Notes under the pieces: generated by a model
Database searches by the model: none
What the model saw: the letters and a program-made list of their open reading frames with translations, nothing else
What the model was told of the DNA's origin: nothing
Program-made: the position numbers and the translations under genes
DNA from: Actinomycetes bacterium
Lineage (GTDB): Bacteria > Actinomycetota > Coriobacteriia > Coriobacteriales > Eggerthellaceae
NCBI GenBank assembly: GCA_023403475.1
Contig: JAEYEL010000023.1
Location: 1-7,868, forward strand
DNA length: 7,868 nt
Reading direction: 5' to 3'
In this document: piece after piece, positions 1-5,465 of the stretch
How positions within the stretch are numbered: the first letter of the stretch is position 1
Layout: each line of letters opens with the position of its first letter

Positions 1-764
1 TTCAGCTCGAGATCGGCCACCACGGTAAGAAGGTCGGCGTTTCCCACGCGCTCGCCAATGCCTCCCACCGTGCCCTGCACCTGCACGGCGCCCGCCTGAA
101 CGGCGGCCAGCGTATTGGCGACCGCACAACCCGAATCGTTGTGGCAATGAACGCCTATCGCCTGGTCGGGAAGAGTCCTCACCACGGCGGACACAATCTG
201 TTCGACCTGAAACGGCAGCATACCGCCGTTCGTCTCGCATAAATCGATGGAATCGGCGCCGGCCTCGCTCGCCGCACGCAGGCAGGCAAGCGCGTATTCC
301 GAATTCGCAAAATAGCCGTCGAAAAAATGTTCAGCATCGAAGATCACGCGGCGTCCATGCGCTTTAAGATGTGCCACGGAATCGCCTATCATACGCAGGT
401 TCTCTTCAAGCGTCGTGCGCAGCGCGCGCGTGACCTGCGCGTCCCATGTCTTTCCCACAATGGTGACCACAGGCGCTGCGCACGCAAGCAAATCGGCCAA
501 CCCCGCATCTTCAGAAGCCGGCACACCCTTCTTGCACGTTGAACCGAACGCCGCAACCTGTACGTGTTCAAGCGGCAATTGCTTCACGCGCTTAAAAAAC
601 GCAATGTCCTTCGGATTCGAAGCGGGGAAACCGCCTTCCACATAGTCGATGCCGAACGCATCGAGCCGCGTGACAATACGCAGCTTGTCTTCGAGCGAAA
701 GAGATACGCCCTCGCACTGCTCGCCGTCACGCAACGTGCAATCGTATGTGAGAATCCTAGGCAG
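1..764 (-). CDS. cimA: (R)-citramalate synthase, N-terminal half (partial, runs off left edge)
   Basis: Condenses pyruvate with acetyl-CoA to (R)-citramalate, the first step of the threonine-independent route to 2-oxobutyrate and isoleucine. The 254 visible residues cover the catalytic TIM barrel of the isopropylmalate/citramalate synthase family; full-length proteins are about 520 residues, so the C-terminal regulatory half is outside the window. Seen directly: the N-terminal motif DCTLRDGEQCEG with R12 and D13, then DYVEGGFPASNPKD, typical of CimA rather than LeuA, and the metal-binding HCHND at residues 206-210. The frame closes upstream at a TGA (777-779), and no ATG, GTG or TTG lies between that stop and the conserved region. 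The only workable start is CTG at 762-764, seven bases after a good ribosome site, giving MPRILTYDCTLRDG. It follows ilvE in the same direction after a 156-nt gap, consistent with joint isoleucine synthesis. A frameshift or other non-standard start is the main alternative at the 5' end. Confidence 0.9.
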   Translation of the reverse strand, partial: MPRILTYDCTLRDGEQCEGVSLSLEDKLRIVTRLDAFGIDYVEGGFPASNPKDIAFFKRVKQLPLEHVQVAAFGSTCKKGVPASEDAGLADLLACAAPVVTIVGKTWDAQVTRALRTTLEENLRMIGDSVAHLKAHGRRVIFDAEHFFDGYFANSEYALACLRAASEAGADSIDLCETNGGMLPFQVEQIVSAVVRTLPDQAIGVHCHNDSGCAVANTLAAVQAGAVQVQGTVGGIGERVGNADLLTVVADLEL

Positions 765-771
765 AGCAACG

Positions 772-778
772 TCCTTTC
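772..778 (-). promoter_or_regulatory. Ribosome binding site that decides the CTG start of cimA
   Basis: The minus strand reads GAAAGGA here, followed by seven bases and then CTG. A TTG lies closer (767-769), but it opens a different frame that does not encode the conserved citramalate synthase sequence. The in-frame upstream TGA overlaps this site, so any peptide translated through the intercistronic region would stop right at it. Confidence 0.6.
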
Positions 779-866
779 AAAAGCCCACGGTTGCCGTCAA
801 TCGTGCCGCAGCCGTTCGCAGCGCACGAGCTGCTGCGCCTTCGGCAGAACAGCGCAGCAGCCGCAT
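777..866 (-). other. Possible 29-residue leader ORF between ilvE and cimA
   Basis: An ATG at 864-866 opens a 29-codon frame that starts with Met-Arg-Leu-Leu-Arg and ends at the TGA overlapping the cimA ribosome site. It is rich in Ala, Arg and Leu. The upstream sequence is only weakly ribosome-site-like (GGGG, then four T). It spans the inverted repeat at 829-861, the layout expected of a translated leader, but its composition is also what GC-rich spacer would give by chance. It could equally be untranslated spacer. Confidence 0.15.
829..861 (-). repeat. 10-bp inverted repeat in the ilvE-cimA spacer
   Basis: The arms GCTGCTGCGC (829-838) and GCGCAGCAGC (852-861) are perfectly complementary around a 13-base loop. 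No T-run follows on the minus strand, so it is not a standard terminator. Further GCTGCG segments downstream in the transcript could compete for the second arm. It may stabilise the ilvE transcript end or shape cimA translation; no function is shown. Confidence 0.5.
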
Positions 867-902
867 AAAACCCCGCGCCCATGCCACGAGGCAGGGCCTT
901 TC

Positions 903-947
903 AGCTTGAATCTTGATGGCTTAAACCTCGGTGGCTTGAACCTCGGT
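903..947 (-). repeat. Three tandem 15-bp repeats spanning the ilvE stop codon
   Basis: There are three adjacent 15-bp units at 903-917, 918-932 and 933-947. The two nearest the gene body differ at a single base; the third is more diverged (about 11 of 15 bases the same). Read on the minus strand they encode Thr-Glu-Val-Gln-Ala, then Thr-Glu-Val-stop-Ala, then Ile-Lys-Ile-Gln-Ala. The one-base difference is the CAA to TAA change that ends ilvE. Confidence 0.8.
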
Positions 948-1859
948 GAGCCAATCGCGATATTCTTCCACTTTGCCGGAAACCACGTCGAAGAAACGCT
1001 CCTGCAAGGCACGCGTTATCTCACCGGGCTTGCCTATCACGCGGCCGTCGATGCTGCCGATAGGCGTGAGCTCGGCGGCAGAGCCGGTCATGAACACCTC
1101 GTCTGCTATGTAGAGATCGGCGCGCGTCAAGCTCTCTTCGATGGCGGGAATCTCTAAGTCGTCGGCTAGGCACAGCACGGTGTCGCGCGTAATGCCCTCA
1201 AGCAGGCCGTCGGACAGAGGCGGTGTGGAAAGCACGCCGTCGCGTACGATGAACAGGTTCTCGCCCGTGCCCTCGCACACAAGGCCGTTCTCGTTCAACA
1301 TGATGGCTTCCGCATATCCGTGCTGCTTGGCCTCGAGCTTCGCCAGAATGGAATTCATGTAGGAAGCGGTCGCCTTCACCGCAGGCGGAATAGCGTTGTT
1401 GGAACGCTGGCGCCACGAGGAAACGCCCACGGACACGCCGTTTTCCAGCGCGTCGGCGCCAAGATAGGCGTCCCACGGCCACACGGCAATGGCCACGTCG
1501 ACGGGAGCACCCGTAGGATCGACGCCCATAACACCGTAGCCGCGGTACACGATGGGGCGAATGTAGCAGGAGGGCAGATTGTTCTTGGCGATAAGCTCCA
1601 CCGTCGCGTCGCACAGTTCGTCAACCGAATACGGCAGGTCGATCATCGCTATCTTGCAGCTGCGATGCAGACGCTCCATGTGGTCGCGCAAACGGAACAC
1701 GTAGCTTTTGCCGTCGTCGGCGTTCTTGTAGCAGCGAATGCCCTCGAACACGCCCGACCCGTAATGCAGCGAATGGGACAATACGTGCGTCGTGGCTTCT
1801 GCCCACGGCAGCATCTCCCCGTTTTTCCAAATGTAATCCACTTCGGTGATGTCGGCCAT
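921..1859 (-). CDS. ilvE: Branched-chain amino acid aminotransferase
   Basis: A PLP-dependent, fold-type IV transaminase that moves the amino group between glutamate and the 2-oxo acids of valine, leucine and isoleucine, the last step of their synthesis. The 312-residue product has the usual family length. Visible hallmarks: HYGSGVFEGIRCY at 32-44, the Schiff-base lysine K162 in PPAVKATASY, the phosphate-cup region EGTGENLF at 196-203, and DEVFMTGSAAELTPI at 253-267. The start is ATG at 1857-1859 because AAGGGA lies six bases upstream and MADITEVDYIWKNGE matches where related proteins begin. In-frame ATG at 1883 and GTG at 1934 would add 8 or 25 residues without homology or a good ribosome site. 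The last residues, after the end of the conserved fold, lie in the 15-bp tandem repeat. It precedes cimA and has its own likely promoter and a possible attenuator. Confidence 0.95.
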   Translation of the reverse strand: MADITEVDYIWKNGEMLPWAEATTHVLSHSLHYGSGVFEGIRCYKNADDGKSYVFRLRDHMERLHRSCKIAMIDLPYSVDELCDATVELIAKNNLPSCYIRPIVYRGYGVMGVDPTGAPVDVAIAVWPWDAYLGADALENGVSVGVSSWRQRSNNAIPPAVKATASYMNSILAKLEAKQHGYAEAIMLNENGLVCEGTGENLFIVRDGVLSTPPLSDGLLEGITRDTVLCLADDLEIPAIEESLTRADLYIADEVFMTGSAAELTPIGSIDGRVIGKPGEITRALQERFFDVVSGKVEEYRDWLTEVQATEV

Positions 1860-1904
1860 CGCCCATCCCTTCTTTCCGCTCATATTCGCCCGCCCGTTTT
1901 GCGC

Positions 1905-1927
1905 AAAAAAGCGACCTTCCAGCCGCT
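1905..1927 (-). terminator. Candidate transcription attenuator in the ilvE leader
   Basis: On the minus strand the sequence at 1910-1927 folds into a stem of about seven pairs (AGCGGCT with GGTCGCT, two of them G-U) closed by a GGAA tetraloop. It runs straight into six T residues (1905-1910). This is intrinsic-terminator architecture placed 46 bases before the ilvE ATG and downstream of the likely promoter, so it could abort transcription before the gene. The stem is only moderately stable. The hairpin at 1943-1964 just upstream is a possible partner in switching. Confidence 0.45.
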
Positions 1928-1942
1928 CGCCCACGCCTGCAA

Positions 1943-1964
1943 CAAGCAGCCTTTTCGCCGCTTG
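1943..1964 (-). other. Strong leader hairpin upstream of the ilvE attenuator
   Basis: On the minus strand CAAGCGGC and GCTGCTTG pair over eight positions (one G-U) around the loop GAAAAG. The second arm can instead form CTGC-TTGTT-GCAG with the following bases (about 1936-1948), so the two folds exclude each other. A smaller GCCC-GTAA-GGGC hairpin lies just before it in the transcript. No T-box consensus (AGGGTGGNACCGCG) is present. Confidence 0.45.
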
Positions 1965-2037
1965 CCCTTACGGGCGCAGCTTTCTTGCCGCACCAGCGCC
2001 CGCGCTTGCGCGATACGGCTCCTTCACCAACGGGGTC

Positions 2038-2080
2038 ATTGTACTCCAATCGACTAAAGCGCAACCCCTTATCCAGTCAA
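2038..2080 (-). promoter_or_regulatory. Candidate housekeeping promoter(s) for ilvE-cimA
   Basis: Two overlapping options on the minus strand. One has TACAAT (2038-2043) as a near-consensus -10 with a weak TTGCGC (2059-2064) only 15 bases upstream. The other has a near-consensus TTGACT -35 (2075-2080) with TTTAGT (2053-2058) 16 bases downstream. Either would start transcription roughly 170-190 bases before the ilvE ATG, which leaves room for the structured leader. Confidence 0.45.
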
Positions 2081-2113
2081 ACGGATTCCAATTCGAAGAA
2101 AAGGCACATTGAA

Positions 2114-2145
2114 GCGCCCGCCACCGAACCCTTAGTGACGGGCGC
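2114..2145 (-). terminator. Terminator-like hairpin after the beta-propeller gene
   Basis: The 11-bp arms are 2114-2124 and 2135-2145 around a 10-base loop. On the minus strand all 11 positions pair (GCGCCCGTCAC with GTGGCGGGCGC, one G-U); on the plus strand that position becomes a C-A mismatch, so the structure favours minus-strand RNA. A T-rich stretch (CCTTTTCTT) follows, but about 10 bases away rather than immediately. It likely separates the sigma/beta-propeller unit from ilvE. Confidence 0.55.
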
Positions 2146-2183
2146 ACAGATTCCCTTTATCGAAAGCCGCACGTCGGTTTTCG

Positions 2184-2322
2184 CTGCGGACCCGCGGGCC
2201 GCACGCCGTTGCGCCGCAGCCTGTGCGCCGTTGCGCTGCGACCTGTGTGCTGCAGCCCGCACGCCGTTGCGCTGCGGGCCGCACCCGCATGCCGCGACCT
2301 GTGTGCTGCAGCCCGCACGCCG
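2184..2322. repeat. Degenerate GC-rich tandem repeats 3' of the beta-propeller gene
   Basis: Units of about 22-36 bp, on the minus strand starting with GGCGTGCGG, GGCATGCGG or GGCGCACAGG, are strung head to tail. Two 29-bp stretches at 2238-2266 and 2294-2322 are identical, 56 bp apart, and shorter blocks such as CGCCGTTGCGC recur (near 2205, 2227 and 2263). The array begins 11 bases past the stop codon. Each full unit contains CTGCAG and a GTGC/GCAC pair that could form small hairpins. No transposon ends or integrase are nearby. Confidence 0.7.
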
Positions 2323-2332
2323 ACAACAATCC

Positions 2333-4627
2333 CTACAGCAAAAGGTCGTCTATCTTCTCGAAGGTGCCTATACGGTAGCTTTCCAGAGCGTTACCGTTCA
2401 CAACATAGAGGGTGTCGCCAATGTAGAGGCCGCGCGTGCCCATCCAGGATCTGCCGTTCACGTCTTCTGCCATAAGCTGCGAGAATCCGGTCGCATCGTC
2501 ATAGCTGAACACGTAGTACATCTCTCGTTCGGCATATCCCGAAAAGCCGATGAGATTGCGCTCGGCGCTCACGAGCACCGCACGATAGTCGTTGAACACG
2601 TCGGAATGGTACGCTTTCTTAATAAGGAAGGTATCCGCCTCCTTCACGTTCGTCGGGTCGGAGATATCGAACATCGAGACCTTCATGCCGTTCGTGACGC
2701 CGGTTTTCTCGTCGGCGTCCATGCCGATGCCGAGCAGCTTGCCTTCGCCGTAAGGGTGAAGGTATTCCGAAAACCCGGGGATCTTCAAGCTGCCGACAAT
2801 GCGCGGATTCTCAGGGTCGCTCAAATCCACGGAGAACAGCGGGTCGGTCTCGCGGAACGTGACGAAATAGCCCACGTCGCCGAAGAAGCGAGCCGAATAC
2901 ACCCGCTCGTCTTCGGCTAGCCCCTCGATAGAACCCAACACGTCAAGCTCTTCGTCGAGCACGTACACCGCATTGGTCGTAACGTTCTCGTCTTTCTTCT
3001 CATCCCACACATCTACCGTGGTGACGAGCCTGAGATTGCCCTCGTATTCGTCGATGCTGAAGCTGTCGTTGATCGTGCCTTCCACCTTGGTCTGGGCAAC
3101 GCCCTCAAGCCGACCTTCGCGATAGGCTATCTTGCGCACCGCTGTGCGACCTCCGTCCCCCACGCTGCCGAAGCGCCACATCGTGGACCACATGCTTTCG
3201 TACACGTAAATGTTTTCCGTGCTCACGTACAGATCGTCCGCATCGGTTAGCACGGCCTTCTGATCGACCACCTGCGAAGGGTCGCCCATGTTGACCGAGG
3301 AAATCACCACGTACTGGTTCGCCGACCTTACAGGCGGCAGGTAGATGTCGTCGCAGGCCATTATGTCACCGTTAACGTAAGGGACGTAGCGTATGGGCTC
3401 CATGTCGTCGTAGTAGGGCACGTAGTAGTTGCTAAACAGGTAAAGATAGTCGCCCACCAGACGCGACGACCGGTAAGAGCCGCTCTGCGAAACGGAACCG
3501 ACCAGACGGGGGTTTGCAACATCCGACACATCGAAGGTTTCAAGCAGCACTTCGGTGCGTCCATAGTAATCGTAATCGCGAGCATCGGAATCGTACGCCA
3601 TCGCCGATGCCGCATCAGAAAGCACGTAGACGCGCCCGCTTTGCACGTAGAATTCCGCGATGCGCCCACCGCCCTGAGACGAGATAGCGCCCACCTTCTT
3701 CATATCGTCGCCGCGCACATCGACCACTGCTATCTCGGTTGCGTTCTCTTGCAAGGCGTAAAGATAGGTTCCGTCCGTCTTCACGATATCGGCCTCGTCA
3801 ACCCCCTCGGTGCGCACGTTCGTTTCGGAATGGTCGCCCGCAGCAGTGCTCGCAGAGGTTCCCGTATCGGCGTTGGAAGCACTCTTCGCCCCTTCTCCCG
3901 CAGAAGAAGCCGAAGACGATTCCCGCGCAGAAGGCGCCTCTTCGGTTAACATGATCATATCGTCGCCGTCGAGAGGCTGCGCAAAAGAATCCCGCTCGTT
4001 CGCATACGCTTCGAAGCACTTCCGCACTTCGTCATAGCTTTCCGCAGAGGAAATGGGCCCTTTGGCAATGTCTTCGGAAGAAGCCCTCGAGCCATCGATG
4101 CCGCCCCCTTGCCCTGAAAGGAGCGCATGACCTGCGAAAAGACCCACACCCGCAAGCACGACGAGGCACGCCGCGATGCCGCCCACAAAAGCCGCCTTCC
4201 GCTTGCCGCTCATGCCGCGACGCGGATGCGCGACAGACGATGGCGGCATTGGATGCGCAGAATACACGGCGTAGGGCTTTGCGGGCTGGGAAGATTGGGC
4301 GGCGTAAGCCTCTTGGCAAGGCTTTGCGGGCTGGGCGGACTGACAAGGTTGATCCTCTTGGCAAGGTTTGTCGACTCGGGCGGGCTGGGCGGACCGCTCG
4401 CCCGCCTGCTCGCGCGCAAGCATGGTTGCCACCGCCTCCGGCTTCAGACTCTCCGGAACGGAAACATCCCGCGTCGCCGCGTCTATAGCCGCCGCCGCAG
4501 CCTTCTCTTCGCACGTCATATCATCACAAGGGAGTTTCTCCTTGCCGCAAGCCGAATTGCCGTCGGAAAGAACATCGTCGTTGCGCATTGCCTCTTCGTT
4601 TGGAAAAGAATTTTCGCTCTGATTCAT
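2333..4627 (-). CDS. Membrane-anchored beta-propeller protein, candidate anti-sigma factor/sensor
   Basis: The 764 residues have three parts. Residues 1-142 are hydrophilic and probably cytosolic, with DVSVPESLKPEAVATML (54-70), which resembles the sigma-binding start of some Gram-positive anti-sigma proteins. The basic RRGMSGKRK (136-144) then precedes a single transmembrane helix at about 145-170, implying N-terminus inside. A Ser/Ala/Gly-rich linker (about 171-265) leads to the propeller, which opens with the family hallmark EGVDEADIVKTDG (274-286). Blade-like repeats FDVSDVANPRLVG (365-377), VDLSDPENPRIVG (600-612) and FDISDPTN (653-660) follow, plus YLHPYGEGKLLGIG (622-635). This matches the family of secreted C-terminal beta-propeller proteins distantly related to WD-40 (PF09826/COG4880). 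There is no HxxxCxxC zinc anti-sigma motif. The ATG start overlaps the sigma gene stop (ATGA), implying coupled translation and partnership; the anti-sigma role is inferred from this context. A 45-bp duplication lies in the cytosolic part. Confidence 0.85.
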   Translation of the reverse strand: MNQSENSFPNEEAMRNDDVLSDGNSACGKEKLPCDDMTCEEKAAAAAIDAATRDVSVPESLKPEAVATMLAREQAGERSAQPARVDKPCQEDQPCQSAQPAKPCQEAYAAQSSQPAKPYAVYSAHPMPPSSVAHPRRGMSGKRKAAFVGGIAACLVVLAGVGLFAGHALLSGQGGGIDGSRASSEDIAKGPISSAESYDEVRKCFEAYANERDSFAQPLDGDDMIMLTEEAPSARESSSASSAGEGAKSASNADTGTSASTAAGDHSETNVRTEGVDEADIVKTDGTYLYALQENATEIAVVDVRGDDMKKVGAISSQGGGRIAEFYVQSGRVYVLSDAASAMAYDSDARDYDYYGRTEVLLETFDVSDVANPRLVGSVSQSGSYRSSRLVGDYLYLFSNYYVPYYDDMEPIRYVPYVNGDIMACDDIYLPPVRSANQYVVISSVNMGDPSQVVDQKAVLTDADDLYVSTENIYVYESMWSTMWRFGSVGDGGRTAVRKIAYREGRLEGVAQTKVEGTINDSFSIDEYEGNLRLVTTVDVWDEKKDENVTTNAVYVLDEELDVLGSIEGLAEDERVYSARFFGDVGYFVTFRETDPLFSVDLSDPENPRIVGSLKIPGFSEYLHPYGEGKLLGIGMDADEKTGVTNGMKVSMFDISDPTNVKEADTFLIKKAYHSDVFNDYRAVLVSAERNLIGFSGYAEREMYYVFSYDDATGFSQLMAEDVNGRSWMGTRGLYIGDTLYVVNGNALESYRIGTFEKIDDLLL
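4276..4365 (-). repeat. Two tandem 45-bp copies inside the beta-propeller gene
   Basis: Copies at 4276-4320 and 4321-4365 both begin GCTTTGCGGGCTGGG and end CCTCTTGGCAAG on the plus strand, with a diverged middle. They encode two 15-residue units in the cytosolic segment (89-103 and 104-118), sharing the pattern CQE...QS-QPAKP. Because 45 is a multiple of three, the frame is kept. The unit is Cys-, Gln- and Pro-rich. Confidence 0.75.
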
Positions 4628-5145
4628 TTCGCCACATCCTTCAACATCGCACCCATTTTCTCAAGAGCACGTTTGCGTTTCGAGCGCACCGTGTTGGCGT
4701 TCAGCCGAAGCATATCCCCTATTTCCCGGCTGCTGTATCCACCGAACACCGAAAGCGACACCACCAGCCGCTCCTCTTCGCTTACCGCAGCGAAGGCAGC
4801 GCGAACATCGTCGCGCAGCTCGCAAACGCCACCTTCCGCAAGCGCGCTTCCATCCGCCGCAGCCAAAGGCTTGCGCCCTGCCGTAGGGTCTGCCCGCAGT
4901 TCCCAGCGTTGCGGCGCTTTAAGCTTCTTGCGGCACGTATTCGCCAAGATGGAAAACATCCACGCTTTGAACGCTTCATCGCATCTGAGCTGATTCCGCT
5001 GCTTGAACGCAGCCAGAACCGCCTCGCCCACCGCGTCTTCCGCGTCATGGGCATGCCGCGTCATGCAGAGCGCGAAACGGTACAAGTCCTTGTAGATCTC
5101 GCCGTAGCGACAGGCAAACTTATGCGCATCCATTGCCATTCCCAT
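4624..5145 (-). CDS. ECF-type RNA polymerase sigma-70 family factor
   Basis: Directs RNA polymerase to a specific promoter set, usually in response to an envelope signal. The 173-residue product has the two-domain ECF layout. Region 2 (about 14-75) includes YRFALCMTRHAHDAEDAVGE and the FKAWMFSILANTCRKK helix. After a linker, region 4 (about 110-165) includes SEEERLVVSLSVFGGYSSRE, then IGDMLRLNANTVRSKRKRA, the DNA-reading helix-turn-helix. ATG at 5143-5145 is preferred because GGAAGG lies five bases upstream; in-frame ATGs at 5139 and 5133 are also possible, and upstream starts (5187, TTG at 5211) lack a ribosome site. The stop overlaps the start of the beta-propeller gene by four bases. An ECF-like promoter sequence upstream suggests self-activation. 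The target regulon cannot be read from the window. Confidence 0.88.
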   Translation of the reverse strand: MGMAMDAHKFACRYGEIYKDLYRFALCMTRHAHDAEDAVGEAVLAAFKQRNQLRCDEAFKAWMFSILANTCRKKLKAPQRWELRADPTAGRKPLAAADGSALAEGGVCELRDDVRAAFAAVSEEERLVVSLSVFGGYSSREIGDMLRLNANTVRSKRKRALEKMGAMLKDVAK

Positions 5146-5183
5146 TCCGCCCTTCCCTTTCGCAAGTCGCATGAGACGCTCGT

Positions 5184-5315
5184 TCATGCGCGCTCGTTCA
5201 CGTGCGCGCAACTACATGCATACCCGCAACCCTGCAAGCCGCGCATGTCCGAACGCCTCCGTATCCCGCAATCAATACGCACGCGCAAGCCTGCCGTGGC
5301 CTGCATCTCGCACAT
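5184..5315 (-). other. Possible 43-residue ORF in the sigma gene leader
   Basis: ATG at 5313-5315 (or at 5304-5306) opens a frame ending at 5184-5186. The product is Arg-rich with several cysteines, including GCGYACSC near its end. GGAAG lies nine bases before the second ATG, a fair ribosome site. Its TGA overlaps an in-frame but unpreferred upstream ATG of the sigma frame (5185-5187). I do not recognise the peptide. It may be a coding leader or chance. Confidence 0.2.
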
Positions 5316-5345
5316 CTTCCAAGGCGCCTCATCTATAAGAGTACT

Positions 5346-5374
5346 TGAGACCCCCGCATTGTTGCATCTGTTCC
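5346..5374 (-). promoter_or_regulatory. Candidate ECF-type promoter for the sigma/beta-propeller unit
   Basis: On the minus strand GGAACAG (5368-5374) is followed after 16 bases by GTCTCA (5346-5351). GGAAC is the typical ECF -35 core, and a GTC/TCT-containing -10 at this spacing is the usual partner. It sits about 11 bases after the terminator T-run and about 200 bases before the sigma start, where an autoregulatory promoter would be expected. A TATAGA-like -10 just downstream lacks a matching -35. Confidence 0.45.
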
Positions 5375-5385
5375 GAAAATTCGCG

Positions 5386-5416
5386 AAAAAAAGTCGAAGC
5401 CGGCTAATCGCCGGCC
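5386..5416 (-). terminator. Intrinsic terminator of the uppS-cdsA-dxr operon
   Basis: On the minus strand GCCGGC (5410-5415) and GCCGGC (5399-5404) pair around the loop GATTA, extendable by a G-U pair. TTCGAC and then seven consecutive T residues (5386-5392) follow. It lies about 50 bases past the dxr stop. Confidence 0.75.
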
Positions 5417-5465
5417 AATACCTCGTCGCATGAAGCAGCTTCAACAACCCCGCAGACGCAATCAG

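Larger units (their letters stand above)
1860..2332. other. 473-nt non-coding region between the beta-propeller gene and ilvE
   Basis: Going in the direction of transcription it holds the repeat-rich 3' flank of the beta-propeller gene (2184-2322), a terminator-like hairpin (2114-2145), candidate ilvE promoters (2038-2080), and a structured leader ending in an attenuator-like stem (1905-1964). The open frames across it on both strands lack protein resemblance and ribosome sites, so I see no gene in it. Confidence 0.7.
5146..5465. other. 320-nt non-coding region between dxr and the sigma gene
   Basis: In transcription order it holds the dxr terminator (5386-5416), an ECF-like promoter (5346-5374) and about 190 bases of leader before the sigma gene. 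A small palindrome TGAAG-CAG-CTTCA lies at 5431-5443. A 43-codon open frame sits at 5184-5315. Otherwise I see nothing recognisable. Confidence 0.65.

Noticed and set aside
1860..1934. N-terminal extension of IlvE from GTG at 1934 or ATG at 1883
   Set aside because: The extra residues have no family counterpart and the ATG at 1859 has the better-placed ribosome site; the extension would also overlap the attenuator hairpin.
1860..2040. T-box riboswitch in the ilvE leader
   Set aside because: I looked for the conserved AGGGTGGNACCGCG block and its surrounding stems and did not find it.
2184..2322. CRISPR array
   Set aside because: Repeat lengths vary (22-36 bp), units abut without unique spacers, and no cas genes are present.
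2132..2329. Minus-strand 65-codon frame through the repeat array
   Set aside because: It is simply the translated repeats; no ribosome site and no domain resemblance.
1985..2920. Long plus-strand open frames (also at 564-1157, 1320-2057, 4127-4993, 4588-5433 and 5430-6809)
   Set aside because: They lie antisense to well-supported minus-strand genes or run across GC-rich repeats, have no recognisable domains, and their composition (Arg/His/Ala-rich) is typical of GC-rich antisense frames.
4276..4419. Mobile element or recombination site at the 45-bp repeats
   Set aside because: The copies are in frame within a coding region, with no terminal inverted repeats or transposase nearby; slippage duplication explains them.
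5146..5211. Longer sigma factor starting at TTG 5211 or ATG 5187
   Set aside because: No ribosome site in front of these, whereas ATG at 5145 follows a purine-rich GGAAGG; the extra residues are not part of region 2.
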